NCBI RefSeq assembly: GCF_004135735.1
Contig: NZ_CP012670.1
Span: forward strand, 4,361,501-4,425,500
Length of the DNA: 64,000 bases
Reading direction: 5' to 3'
Source: Sorangium cellulosum
GTDB taxonomy: Bacteria; Myxococcota_A; Polyangia; Polyangiales; Polyangiaceae
Positions 8,054-15,672 of this stretch are shown here, one piece after another; positions within the stretch are counted from its first letter, which is position 1; every line of letters starts with the position of its first letter. A model generated the notes under the pieces. The model did not search any database. It was given only the letters and a program-made list of their open reading frames with translations, and was not told the DNA's origin. The position numbers and the translations under genes are program-made.

Positions 8054-8296
8054 ATGCAACGAGCCATCCAGAGCCCGCCGCCCGGCTTCGACGACCTCAC
8101 CGTGCACGAGCAGATCGAGTACGTCCAGGCGCTCTGGGAGCGGATCGCGGCGAGGGAGGACGAGGTGCCGGTACCCGAGTGGCACAAGGCCGAGCTCGAT
8201 CGCCGGCTCGCCGAGGTCGAGGCCGCACCGGACGCTGGCCGCTCCTGGGAACAGGTCGAGGCCGACCTCCGTACGCGCCTCTCCACGCGTCGATGA
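8054..8296 (+). CDS. Addiction-module antitoxin
   Basis: An 80-residue antitoxin of the small putative addiction-module family. Landmarks are FDDLTVHEQIEYVQALWERI (about residues 10-29) and the C-terminal VPVPEWHKAELDRRLAEVEA, followed by a typical RSWEQVEADLR ending. The ATG at 8054 is chosen because family homology starts a few residues later; the frame continues upstream to 8012 without homology. Its TGA overlaps the ATG of the toxin (ATGA), so the two are translationally coupled. The N-terminal helices probably bind DNA as a dimer and the C-terminal part wraps the toxin. Confidence 0.85.
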   Translation: MQRAIQSPPPGFDDLTVHEQIEYVQALWERIAAREDEVPVPEWHKAELDRRLAEVEAAPDAGRSWEQVEADLRTRLSTRR

Positions 8297-8622
8297 GCCG
8301 GCTCCTCGTTCTCCCGTCTGCAGAGCTGGACATCCGGGAGACAGCGGACTGGTACGAGGGCGAGGGGGACGGGCTGGGCGGACAGTTCGTCGATGAGCTA
8401 CGGCACATCGTGCGCCGGATCAGCGACCTCCCGTCGCAGTTCCCCGATGTCGGGCGGGGTGGTGTCCGGCGCGCGCTGCTCAAGCGGTTCCCCTATGCGG
8501 TCTACTTCCTGCTCCGTGGTGAAGGAAACGAGCGGGCGGTGGTCATCCTCGCCGTACTCCATCAGCGGCGTAGCCCGTCTGTCTGGAAGAAACGCATTCG
8601 AAGCGAAGGTACAACGGGCTAA
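8293..8622 (+). CDS. ParE/RelE-family toxin
   Basis: A 109-residue plasmid-stabilisation type toxin. ELDIRETADWYEGEGDGLGG (about residues 9-28), FVDELRHIVRRI, PSQFPDVG and RRALLKRFPYAVYFLL are characteristic of the ParE branch, and the C-terminal VVILAVLHQRRSPSVW matches the conserved last strand. ParE members poison DNA gyrase, RelE members cleave ribosome-bound mRNA; ParE is more likely here. The start overlaps the antitoxin stop by 4 bp. Complete and apparently functional, unlike the ParE at 38.9 kb that was destroyed by insertion sequences. Confidence 0.88.
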   Translation: MSRLLVLPSAELDIRETADWYEGEGDGLGGQFVDELRHIVRRISDLPSQFPDVGRGGVRRALLKRFPYAVYFLLRGEGNERAVVILAVLHQRRSPSVWKKRIRSEGTTG

Positions 8623-8654
8623 CCTGGCCCTGGTGTCTGCGGGCACTTCGCGCG

Positions 8655-8769
8655 CGCAGCACACTGCCAGGGCGTTCGCGATGTCGCTGAACCCATGCTG
8701 AGAGCTGGCCGAGCGATGCTCCAGGGTTGACCCCGCAGGCTTCGACGATGGCCGTTTCAGCATGGAATG
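8655..8769 (+). pseudogene. C-terminal fragment with DDGR..ME tail
   Basis: The frame ends DPAGFDDGRFSME and stop. The same C-terminal motif closes the STAND protein at 30582-33218 (PAGLDDGRSTME) and the fragment on the opposite strand at 8782. Only the last dozen codons show resemblance; the remainder is too short to assign. It appears to be the severed end of a paralogue. Confidence 0.5.
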
Positions 8770-8805
8770 ATGGCCGACCCATCATTCCATGCTGAAACGG
8801 CCATC
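8747..8805. repeat. 25-bp perfect inverted repeat formed by two converging gene ends
   Basis: GATGGCCGTTTCAGCATGGA..., 25 bp at 8747-8771, is repeated as its exact reverse complement at 8781-8805 with a 9-bp loop. Each arm encodes the DDGRFSME-stop C-terminus of a fragment, one per strand. There is no T-tract, so it is not an ordinary terminator. Confidence 0.85.
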
Positions 8806-9005
8806 ATCGACCTTGAAGCCGCCAGGGGGAGTCCACGGCCCCTCGAACGACGACGAAGAAGCGCTCGAGTCCCCTGCGATGTCGAGCGGCACCAGGCCGG
8901 CCAGGCCGCCGATCCCCGCGAGGTGGCCGGACATGCTGGGCGTGATGCTCTCGCCGCCGTGGAGGCCCGAGCAGACGGCGCGAATGCGCAAAACGGCGCT
9001 GCCCG
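8782..9005 (-). pseudogene. Fragment ending in DDGRFSME
   Basis: On the minus strand the frame reads HGGESITPSMSGHLAGIGGL, then ...PWTPPGGFKVDDGRFSME and stop at 8782. The end matches the STAND protein C-terminus at 33218. The upstream limit near 9005 is where the reading stops looking like this sequence; I do not recognise a domain in it. It faces the fragment at 8655 tail to tail. Confidence 0.45.
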
Positions 9006-9008
9006 GGG

Positions 9009-9096
9009 TTGGGGCATCCTGGACGACGTGGCGGCGCTGCTCGCGGAGGACGCCGGCACGCTCCACCTGAAGGACGTCACGCCCGAGGCGCCGTGA
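9009..9096 (+). pseudogene. Short unknown C-terminal fragment
   Basis: GWGILDDVAALLAEDAGTLH followed by LKDVTPEAP and a stop has normal protein-like composition, unlike its surroundings. Too short to identify. It may be the end of a gene whose body was lost when the radC block inserted. Confidence 0.3.
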
Positions 9097-9185
9097 CCGA
9101 CCGAGGTTGGGGTGACCAGGCCACAGCCGGTGGCTCCACGTGGTCCAGCTCGTCGTGCGTCTGCCGGAGCTCGCGGAGCTCCCGG

Positions 9186-9908
9186 TCAAGACGGTCCGCT
9201 GAAGGCTGGCTGCTGGATGCGGATGGGGCGCAGCGCGCCGGCGGCGGGGCGCAGCGCGCCGCGAGGGCGCGCCGCGAGGGCAACCTCGTGGACGGCGGCG
9301 TAGCGGCCGCTGGGCGTGACGATGACGTGGGCCTTGAGCGGGACGTGCAGCTCCGAGCCGAGGTGGCGCAGCTCCAGGGTCATCGCTTCGTCCGCGTGGG
9401 TCGGCGTCGGGTCGCCGCTGGGGTGGTTGTGGACGAGGACGAAGCTGTGGGCGGCCATGTCCAGCGCCGTGCGCAGGACGGTGGAGCGGCCGACGTAGAG
9501 ACCGTCGTCGGAACCGCGGGCGAGCAGGCGCGTCTCGCGGACACGGCCGTGGACGTCGAGCGCCGCGATCCAGAGCTCCTCGTGGACCAGGGAGGCGAGC
9601 CTCGGGCCGAAGTACCGCGCCACGCGGGCGGCGTCGGTGAGGAGCGCGCCCCGGCGCGCGCGGGCGGCGTGGGTGCGGCGGCCGAGCTCGAAGGCGGCGG
9701 CGAGCCGGGTCGCGTCGAACAGCGCGATCTGGGTGCGCTCGGCCAGCGCCGCGGGCGAGAGGCGACCGAGCGAGGCGAGAGCGGCCGTGCCGAGGAGGCG
9801 CGGGCCGACGCCGGGCAGGCCGAGCACCATCTCGAGGAGGGCGGCCTCGGTCGCGGTCGGCAGCTCGGCCGCCGTCTCGACGGGGGCGTCGACGGGGGCG
9901 CGGCTCAT
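9186..9908 (-). CDS. radC: RadC family JAB1/MPN metalloprotease-fold protein (intact copy)
   Basis: About 240 residues. An N-terminal helix-hairpin-helix-like part (MVLGLPGVGPRLLGTAALAS) is followed by the RadC JAMM domain: LVHEELWIAALD, GSDDGLYVGRS, LDMAAHSFVLVHNHPSGDPT and the later Asp, giving the complete HxHPSGDPxP..D zinc-binding signature. RadC proteins have no settled function; they are frequent on mobile elements and phages. I take the ATG at 9908 because it overlaps the stop of the upstream sigma-like frame (ATGA); GTG at 9926 and ATG at 9917 are alternatives. The last 30 residues after YAAVHE are low-complexity. Two broken copies lie at 5742 and 7575. Confidence 0.88.
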   Translation of the reverse strand: MSRAPVDAPVETAAELPTATEAALLEMVLGLPGVGPRLLGTAALASLGRLSPAALAERTQIALFDATRLAAAFELGRRTHAARARRGALLTDAARVARYFGPRLASLVHEELWIAALDVHGRVRETRLLARGSDDGLYVGRSTVLRTALDMAAHSFVLVHNHPSGDPTPTHADEAMTLELRHLGSELHVPLKAHVIVTPSGRYAAVHEVALAARPRGALRPAAGALRPIRIQQPAFSGPS

Positions 9909-10444
9909 CGGGCGCATCGGGGCCACCTCCGAGAGCGGGTGAGGGCGCGGGCGAAGAGGCGGCGCGCGAGGCGGAGGCGGGTGGCGACCGTGGGGCGCGG
10001 GAGCGCGAGCGAGGCGGCGATCTCGAGCGAGGAAAGGTCGGTGGCGGCGAGCGACAGGATCTCGCGCAGCTCGGGGCGGAGACGGTGGAAGGCGCGGAGC
10101 AGGCCGCGGGCGACGAGGCGGGCCTCGGGAGAGGGGGCGGCGAAGGCGGAGAGGCGGTCCGGGTCGACCGCGGGGAGCTCGTGGCGGCGGTGGGCCTTGT
10201 CGCGGTCGTGCGAGGCCTGCCGCGCGGCGATGCCGGCGAGCCAGCGGCGGAGGGCGTCGGCGGGAGGAAGCGCGGGGGACGGGCGGAAGCGGCCGGCGCG
10301 CAGGCTGCGCCAGGCGCCGAGGAGGGTGTCCTGGGTGAGGTCGTCGAGATCGGCGGGGAGAACGCCGCGGGCGCGGAGGGTGCTGCGGATGAGCGGGCGC
10401 TGTTCAAGGAGCGCGGTGGGGTCGAGGTAGAGGGCGGGGTGCGC
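9905..10444 (-). CDS. Sigma-70-like (ECF) factor, start codon not found
   Basis: The frame reads TALLEQRPLIRSTLRARGVL, DLDDLTQDTLLGAWRSLRAG (region 2-like, residues about 15-45 of the visible part), then LRRWLAGIAARQASHDRDKA and a region-4-like HTH, LREILSLAATDLSSLEIAAS followed by LALPRPTVATRLRLARRLF. That is an ECF-type sigma organisation. No ATG, GTG or TTG occurs in this frame between the region 2 homology and the attC site at 10548-10608, so it is either truncated at its 5' end or starts at a rare codon. It ends at 9905 overlapping radC by 4 bp, which implies co-translation with radC. Confidence 0.65.
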   Translation of the reverse strand, partial: AHPALYLDPTALLEQRPLIRSTLRARGVLPADLDDLTQDTLLGAWRSLRAGRFRPSPALPPADALRRWLAGIAARQASHDRDKAHRRHELPAVDPDRLSAFAAPSPEARLVARGLLRAFHRLRPELREILSLAATDLSSLEIAASLALPRPTVATRLRLARRLFARALTRSRRWPRCAR

Positions 10445-10547
10445 GGCGGGAGACCCGCGCCTACCGGCCCATTGCCCGAGCGGGCGTTGAGCGCCGGAGC
10501 GGACGCGGCGGCGGGAGGGCGGATCGATCTCTTGGCCCTGTTCAGGG

Positions 10548-10608
10548 CGTGAACGGTCGGGCTTCTGCCGCGGCGCGAAGCGCCGCCGGCAGCAAGCCCT
10601 CGTTAGGC
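10548..10608 (-). repeat. attC-like recombination site (left cluster, last)
   Basis: Read on the minus strand it begins GCCTAAC (a perfect RYYYAAC box that contains the stop codon of the gene before it), forms a stem GGGCTTGCTGCCGGCGGCGC / GCGCCGCGGCAGAAGCCC around TTC, and ends GTTCACG where GTTRRRY is expected. The right-hand core is therefore degenerate. Confidence 0.7.
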
Positions 10609-11820
10609 GTCCTCCCTCAATCCACGGCGACGTGCGACATCACTTGCAAGGAATTCCAAGGGCCACAACGAACGTATCATCCATTGCCCGCCAGCAACGG
10701 TCCTTGGAACCCATTCAGTTCCTTTCATGTGGACCAGACGAAGTCGAATTTCTGAACTGGTCTCCGCATCGCCAGCGATCACTGACACCCATGCAGCGGA
10801 CGGCCCGGAATCCTCGACCGATGTTATTGTTAGGCCCTCGGGAGCGGCACCTATGTTTTTTTTGAGCCTTCCTGGGAGCCCCTTTGAATCCTTTAAGGAG
10901 TCATAACTCATCTGGGCGATGAGTCCGTACTGGCCTTTGGACCATGCCCGCAGAATAGCGTCAGCTGCCCCCTCCGGCGTGCCGGCCTCGAACCTGCGGG
11001 CAGACACGACTCCAGCTAGTTCGCGCTCCGAACGTGGCGACCAGCCCGTAAGGCTGCTCGCAATTACGGCCAGCTCCTGACGAGTTGCCGCTGATTTCTG
11101 AATTACCTCGAGGAGCGGCGGCGGCGGCAGGTCCGGAGGGGCAAGGTACTCATGGGCATATTGGCCAAAGGCAACAAGGGCTGCCCACGCCTTTGCGGCC
11201 ACAACCTTGTTAGCGTAACCGAGGTCGGTGCCGTGCATAATCCCGTGCCGGTACGGTATATCGACACGATCAGATCGAGTCAATTTTCGCGGTGCGCTCA
11301 TCGTCTTCATCAGTGCCGCGAAGCCCGGACCGATTTCTAAGAAGGACTCCCTTGATGTAGTCTGTAGCGATATTCGGAATGGTCCCGCGCCGGTAAGGTC
11401 TTTTGCTGCGCCGTCTAGAAGCGACAGCACCACAGGAACGCAAGCGTGGTATCGGCCGGCTTCGTAGTCCTCAAGCGCAAGCGCAGCAAGTGGTGTCCGA
11501 TTCTCAAAGCATTTGAGTCGGCTCAGTTTGGTTAGCTCTATCCGTATTCTTGCTGGTACCCACGACGCCGCGAGTATCTCGTCGGCTTCGCGCCAGTGAT
11601 CCGCGTCGGCTTCGGCGAGAGCGGCCCGAGCGGCATCGTTGTTGATAGCGCCACAAGCAATCCACCCGCGGTCTGCGAAGGTGGCGTTGAACCGATCAGC
11701 GACCTCAAGCAATTCCTCACCTATCCGGATTGCATCGTCGAGGGTTTCTCCTGGAATTCTCACGCCAAAGATACGCAGCACTGGTGACAAGCCGCGCGCA
11801 AGCCTTGCAAACGTGATCAT
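10603..11820 (-). CDS. HEPN-like cassette protein of unknown function
   Basis: A 405-residue protein starting MITFARLARGLSPVLRIFGV. Middle part VPVVLSLLDGAAKDLTG and, about residue 190-215, IPYRHGIMHGTDLGYANKVV: the R-x4-H arrangement RHGIMH resembles the catalytic motif of HEPN RNases, and the surrounding helices fit. The C-terminal 120 residues (AILRAWSKGQYGLIAQMSYD) look like a separate alpha/beta domain. No named family recognised. Its stop codon lies inside the first core of the attC at 10548-10608 and another attC (11893) precedes it, so it is an integron cassette. An 8-A run encodes KKN near residue 320. GC content is visibly lower than in its neighbours. Confidence 0.7.
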   Translation of the reverse strand: MITFARLARGLSPVLRIFGVRIPGETLDDAIRIGEELLEVADRFNATFADRGWIACGAINNDAARAALAEADADHWREADEILAASWVPARIRIELTKLSRLKCFENRTPLAALALEDYEAGRYHACVPVVLSLLDGAAKDLTGAGPFRISLQTTSRESFLEIGPGFAALMKTMSAPRKLTRSDRVDIPYRHGIMHGTDLGYANKVVAAKAWAALVAFGQYAHEYLAPPDLPPPPLLEVIQKSAATRQELAVIASSLTGWSPRSERELAGVVSARRFEAGTPEGAADAILRAWSKGQYGLIAQMSYDSLKDSKGLPGRLKKNIGAAPEGLTITSVEDSGPSAAWVSVIAGDAETSSEIRLRLVHMKGTEWVPRTVAGGQWMIRSLWPLEFLASDVARRRGLREDA

Positions 11821-11892
11821 GGCGCGAAGCTCTTGGCGATTCTTCGGGGAACCCACGGTCGTCCGACAGTTGTACCACAAGCGGCCGCGCGC

Positions 11893-11979
11893 GCCTAACG
11901 ATTTGGCGATGAGCCGCGCGGTGGGCAGGCTAGCTTCGCTCGCCAGCCCACCGCGTCGGTCTCCATCGCTGAGTTGGGC
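11893..11979 (-). repeat. attC site (left cluster)
   Basis: On the minus strand: GCCCAAC ... GTTAGGC, both matching the consensus cores RYYYAAC and GTTRRRY, enclosing an 87-bp imperfect palindrome with central arms GCGGTGGGCTGGCGAGCG / GCCTGCCCACCGCGC. This is a textbook 59-base-element layout. Confidence 0.85.
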
Positions 11980-12070
11980 GGCGCAGAGAACCGTTGCGCT
12001 GCGACAGGCATCGGTCACGAAGAACCTCGCCGCATTCCGCCACCCCAGCCGCCGCCCATGCTCAACGCGA

Positions 12071-12427
12071 CTATCGAGAGCAGCGCTCACACGAAGATCT
12101 TCCTCGGTGGAAGGCACTGCCGTTGATGACGCTGGTCACCCCGACGAAGCTCCCGTCCTTCCGGTCGAACACGGAGGCGTCCTTTGCTTTCTTGCCTTCT
12201 TCATCAACCGCAACAATGTAGTGACTGCGATCGAAGTTCTCCGCGCCCAGCGCTTCCGCGTACCGACGGTCGTGCCCGTGCATGATGACGAACGCGGGCC
12301 AAGTCACGCCGTGTGCAGCCAATTGGCGCGCGACGGCAGCGATGGTCTTGTCCCATGGTTCGCGGTCCCTACACTCTTCGCAATTTTCGGCTCCGACGTT
12401 TCGTGACCGTTCGATCTTCATCTTCAC
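12071..12427 (-). CDS. Hypothetical cassette protein
   Basis: A 118-residue protein, MKMKIERSRNVGAENCEECR..., with AHGVTWPAFVIMHGHDRRYA and a SHYIVAVDEEGKKAKDASVF strand-rich second half. The two Cys residues of CEEC could bind metal but have no partner pair. I do not recognise the family. It lies between a partial attC (12505) and a good attC (11893) in the same orientation as the next cassette, so it is the cargo of one integron cassette. Base composition is less GC-rich than the chromosomal genes around it. Confidence 0.55.
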   Translation of the reverse strand: MKMKIERSRNVGAENCEECRDREPWDKTIAAVARQLAAHGVTWPAFVIMHGHDRRYAEALGAENFDRSHYIVAVDEEGKKAKDASVFDRKDGSFVGVTSVINGSAFHRGRSSCERCSR

Positions 12428-12504
12428 TCCGTTTAGCGTTGCGCCGAGCGATCTCGTTCATATTCCGTTCACGGTCGCATCCCGCGTCGGAACTACCTAA
12501 AGTG

Positions 12505-12552
12505 CTTAAGGCGCGCCTGTGCGCGATCGTCAGCAGCAGCGGCTGGTTGGGC
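12505..12552 (-). repeat. Partial attC site
   Basis: Minus strand GCCCAACCAGCCGCTGCTGC followed by TGACGATCGCGC matches the first half (core plus L'' arm) of the attC at 18056 closely; the second half is missing. It borders the hypothetical cassette at 12071. Confidence 0.55.
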
Positions 12553-12770
12553 GGCATGGTCGCGGGGGGGGGCAGGTGCGGACGAGCGTACGCCGAGCGG
12601 GCGCGGCCGAAAGGGCAACGATGAGGTGGGACCCTCCACCACGCGCTCGCGGCCCCGCTCGCGCAGATGGTGGTGAACGAGGGCAGCCGGAGCCGCCGGC
12701 GCAGCCGGCACCGACCTCCTTGAGGACGTCGCAGCGTGCGCTCCGCGGCGCAGCGCGGTAGCATGGCACC

Positions 12771-13295
12771 ATGCTCTCGCGTGACGACATCCGCCGCGCT
12801 CTCGTGGCGCTCGCCGACGAGCTCGCGGACATGTCTACGCGCTGCGAGATCGTGGTCGTCGGCGGTGCGGCCGTCGTGTTGCTGTACGGCGCCCGCGAGG
12901 CCACGAAGGACGTCGATGCCCTGATCCTGAGCCGCATCGATCCGGCGCTCGTCCGCAAGGCCGTCCAGCGAGTCGCGGACTCCCTCGGTCTCCCCGACGA
13001 CTGGCTGAACGACGCCGCGAAGGGGTATGTCCACGGCCTCGCGCTCGGCGAGGTCCTTGTCGACGAGCCGGCGCTTCTGGTGCGCGCGCTGGCGCCCCAC
13101 CAGCTCCTCGCCATGAAGCTGTCCGCGTGGCGGGACGACGTGGACATCGACGACGCGCGCCTCCTTCTCGCGAAGCTCTCCGCCGATCGGGACGAGGTGT
13201 GGCGGCTCGTCGAGCCCCACCTTGTTCCCGGACGCGAGATGAAGGCGTACTATGCCTTCTGTGATCTCTGGGAGGCCGAGCATGGATCTGCGTGA
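12771..13295 (+). CDS. Nucleotidyltransferase-fold protein (DUF6036-like)
   Basis: A 174-residue protein: an N-terminal helix LSRDDIRRALVALADELAD, then CEIVVVGGAAVVLLYG (glycine loop) and ATKDVDALIL (acidic pair, about residues 44-53), followed by an all-helical region containing HQLLAMKLSAWRDDVDIDDA, typical of this nucleotidyltransferase group. Same superfamily as the protein at 5962 but a different subgroup. The stop overlaps the start of the next gene by 14 bp, so they form a two-gene module. Activity could be NMP transfer to a partner or to tRNA; not decidable here. Confidence 0.8.
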   Translation: MLSRDDIRRALVALADELADMSTRCEIVVVGGAAVVLLYGAREATKDVDALILSRIDPALVRKAVQRVADSLGLPDDWLNDAAKGYVHGLALGEVLVDEPALLVRALAPHQLLAMKLSAWRDDVDIDDARLLLAKLSADRDEVWRLVEPHLVPGREMKAYYAFCDLWEAEHGSA

Positions 13296-13635
13296 CCTGG
13301 TGCGTGCCCTTCTGTCGTTCGACGCGCTCGTGGCCCGGCAGTGGGTCGCGGACAGCCTCCGACAGGGCATCCTATGGGCGTCGATCCCGGCGCCGACCGA
13401 CCTCGATCCGGTCGCCCTCGGTGTCGCGGCCGGTGTCGCCGAGCTCCTGGCGGCGCGCGCCGGGCAGGCCCCCCCGCCCTGGACGAGCACGGTCGAGGCG
13501 GCACCCACCCCTGTCTGCCTGGTGAAGGCCGCGCGAACGATGCCGCGGCTTCGGCAGCTCTGCGAGCAGGAGGGTCCGGAGCCGCTCCGGCGCCGCGGGA
13601 TCCTCGCGCCGCCTGAGTTCTTGAAGGTGGCGTGA
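13282..13635 (+). CDS. Partner of the nucleotidyltransferase
   Basis: A 117-residue protein starting MDLRDLVRALLSFDALVARQ, with a helical N-terminus (QWVADSLRQGILWASI) and a Pro-rich second half ending RRRGILAPPEFLKVA. The ATG at 13282 overlaps the nucleotidyltransferase coding end and is preceded by GGGAGG at 13270. No family name, but the gene order (nucleotidyltransferase then a small leucine-rich helical protein) is a recurrent toxin-antitoxin style in such genomes, so an antitoxin or adaptor role is likely. Confidence 0.7.
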   Translation: MDLRDLVRALLSFDALVARQWVADSLRQGILWASIPAPTDLDPVALGVAAGVAELLAARAGQAPPPWTSTVEAAPTPVCLVKAARTMPRLRQLCEQEGPEPLRRRGILAPPEFLKVA

Positions 13636-13846
13636 TCGCGCCCGCTCTCGAAGCCCGCTTGGGGGGAAGCCGCCCAACGTACTGTTCCCATGTCGGACCT
13701 CGTTCGAGCGGGGTTCGGCCACGCCGCCCGGGGTGTTACCAGCACCCGCGGGCGGCACTATTCGTGGTCCCGCAACCCTACGGGCTGCCGGCAGGAAGCG
13801 TCAAGGAAAAGCACGGTCGCGCCGCGTTATTCTGGGCCGGGCAAGG

Positions 13847-14140
13847 GTGTACGCCGACCTGGTGCGAACGCTCACCGTGGAGGCCGTTCTGGTCTACATC
13901 GCCGCGAATCTTCGGCGTCTGCGCCAGAAGCGCGGCATGACCCAGGAGGGCCTCGCGGAGGCTGCCGAGCTCGATCTCCGGACGCTGCAGGACATCGAAG
14001 GCATGCGGCAGAGCGTGAGCCTGGGCGCGCTCGTTCGGCTCGCGAACGCGCTCGACGTGTCACCGGCGGCTCTCCTCCGGCCTGCGGAGATGCCGGAGAT
14101 CAAGCGCGGCCGGCCGCGCAAGCGTCCCGCCGGCAGCTGA
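13847..14140 (+). CDS. XRE-family helix-turn-helix regulator
   Basis: A small protein whose core is a lambda-repressor-like HTH: NLRRLRQKRGMTQEGLAEAA, then LDLRTLQDIEGMRQSVSLGA and LVRLANALDVSPAALL. The C-terminus is basic (IKRGRPRKRPAGS). No ATG precedes the HTH at a sensible distance; GTG codons at 13847, 13862 and 13877 are all possible starts, and I use the first because it leaves a short N-terminal helix. It lies between the nucleotidyltransferase module and the integron integrase (opposite strand) and could regulate either. Confidence 0.75.
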   Translation: MYADLVRTLTVEAVLVYIAANLRRLRQKRGMTQEGLAEAAELDLRTLQDIEGMRQSVSLGALVRLANALDVSPAALLRPAEMPEIKRGRPRKRPAGS

Positions 14141-14274
14141 CAGCTAGACCCCAGCCTGCGCTGGCCTCCTTGACAAGGTGGGGCAGCCGTCGGATACGCT
14201 ATCTTTCCACGATGCGTGGGGGTGGCACGACGGCATGGGGTCGGGGTTCAAGGCGCTCCACGCGGAAGTGGCGA

Positions 14275-15225
14275 TCAGCGGTCGAGAGGGCTGATCACGC
14301 CGAGAGGGCCGCGGTCGACGATGTGGGTGTAGATCATCGTGGTCCGCACATCCTTGTGGCCGAGCAATGTCTGGATCGTCCGGATGTCGGTGCCCGCCTC
14401 GAGCAGGTGGGTCGCGAAGCTGTGACGGAGGGTATGGCATGTCGCGCGCTTGGTGAGCCCCGACGCCCGTCCGGCATTGTTCACGGCCCTTTGCACCGCC
14501 GATTCGTGCAGGTGGTAGAGGACCTGTCGACCCGTCGCTGGATCGGTGCAAGGGCGAGAGGCGGGGAAGAGGTACTGCCAGGGGAGGCTCGTGGCTGCTC
14601 CTGGCATCTTCGCTCGCAGAGCGTGGGGCAGGTCGACCTCGCCGCGGCCAGCCGCGAGTTCCTTCTTGTGCCGCTGCGCCACGGCGTCGAGCTGGGCCTG
14701 CAGCTCGTCGCGCGCCCGAGCGGGGAGCAAGGCCGGCCGATCGTGCTGTCCTTTCCCGCGGCGCACCATGATTTGTCGTCGATCAAGGTCGACATCTTTG
14801 ACGCGAATCGAAAGCGCTTCGAGGAGGCGGAGGCCGCTTCCGTAGAGGAGCTCGCCGATGAGCCGAAAAGGTGGGATCAGGTGCTCGAGCAAGGTGAGAG
14901 CGTCCTGTCGCGAGAGGACCGTGGGGAGGTGCTCCGGCCGGCGGGCACGCTCGAGCGCTTCGAGCCGGGGTATCTGCAGGTCGAGGACCCGTTTGTAAAG
15001 GAAGAGGAGCGCGCACAGCGCTTGGTTCTGCGTGGACGCCGCGCTGCGGCGCGCGACCGCAAGATCGTTGAGGAAGGCTGTGACCTCTTCCGCGCCCATC
15101 TGCCGTGGGTGCCTGCCGTGATGAAAGCGAATAAATTCCCGAATCCAGTGGACATACGCCTCTTCGGTACGCGGCGAGTAATGCAGGCGCCGGATGGTGG
15201 CGCGCACGGCTTCGATGAGGGTCAT
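14275..15225 (-). CDS. intI: Integron integrase (IntI-type tyrosine recombinase)
   Basis: A complete 316-residue tyrosine recombinase. N-terminal SAM-like core-binding domain (LHYSPRTEEAYVHWIREFIR, GAEEVTAFLNDLAV), then catalytic residues Arg133 in GSGLRLLE, His264-x-x-Arg267 in CHTLRHSFATH, His290 in LLGHKDV and Tyr299 in TTMIYTH. Between them, about residues 198-222, DLPHALRAKMPGAATSLPWQ then YLFPA is the additional domain found only in integron integrases and required for folded attC binding. It recombines attI with attC sites of circular cassettes. The array lies on the other side of its start codon, as expected. A promoter for both the integrase and the cassettes should lie in 15226-15640. 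Confidence 0.95.
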   Translation of the reverse strand: MTLIEAVRATIRRLHYSPRTEEAYVHWIREFIRFHHGRHPRQMGAEEVTAFLNDLAVARRSAASTQNQALCALLFLYKRVLDLQIPRLEALERARRPEHLPTVLSRQDALTLLEHLIPPFRLIGELLYGSGLRLLEALSIRVKDVDLDRRQIMVRRGKGQHDRPALLPARARDELQAQLDAVAQRHKKELAAGRGEVDLPHALRAKMPGAATSLPWQYLFPASRPCTDPATGRQVLYHLHESAVQRAVNNAGRASGLTKRATCHTLRHSFATHLLEAGTDIRTIQTLLGHKDVRTTMIYTHIVDRGPLGVISPLDR

Positions 15226-15646
15226 GGGGGTGCTTCCCAGTGGTTAGGGCCGGTTCGTCGGACCCGCATTGACCCTTATCGGCGCAGGGCGGGCGCGAGT
15301 TGCGGCGGCCAGCGGATATTTGGGCCGCACATCAGTCGCTCGAGGCAATCAATCACAGGCACGCATTTTGCCTCTCGGCGCACCGTCGCCGTCCGAAGCC
15401 CCTCAACGGCGATACGTAGTTGTGCAGCGGCGGCCTATCTCCGGAGATGCGCAGATAGCCTGCGGAAGATCGCGACCTACCCGCGGGGATATCTAGATAT
15501 GCTGCGGGGTGCCGCGACTCATCCGCGAGAACACGGTGATCGGGCACCGCGGTTCGCAGCCTACATGCAAAAATGCGAAGATATGTCGCGCGGCACAGAT
15601 GATTGCGACGTTGGCCAGACCAAGCGGTTGATCCGTCTTGTTCGGT
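15226..15646. other. attI region upstream of intI
   Basis: The 420 bp between the integrase start and the first cassette contain no gene. GTTCGGT at 15640-15646, 27 bp before the first cassette start, is the best candidate for the attI/cassette junction because the array's attC sites also use GTTCGGC cores. The rest must hold the integrase-binding sites and cassette promoter; I could not identify a convincing -35/-10 pair. Confidence 0.6.
15501..15616. repeat. Dispersed repeat shared with 50011-50129
   Basis: GCCGCGACTCATCCGCGAGA and the following 100 bp align with 50011-50129 at roughly 70% identity, including GGATTGCGACG near the end. The 80 bp before it (15415-15500) are a degenerate run of CGGAGATGCGCAGATAGCC-like units. 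The repeat adjoins the attI region here. Confidence 0.6.
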
Positions 15647-15672
15647 GAACGGGGACGGCGTAGCATCGCGTG

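Noticed and set aside
8782..10407. 541-residue minus-strand frame
   Set aside because: Most of it is a shifted reading of the sigma-like and radC genes (long Ser/Pro/Arg runs). Only the last 75 codons were kept as a fragment.
15226..15646. Cassette promoter Pc
   Set aside because: Several weak -10-like AT patches exist, but none has a matching -35 at a proper distance, so no site was annotated.
13690..15648. 652-residue plus-strand frame covering the integrase
   Set aside because: It is antisense to the clearly conserved integrase and has no motif of its own.
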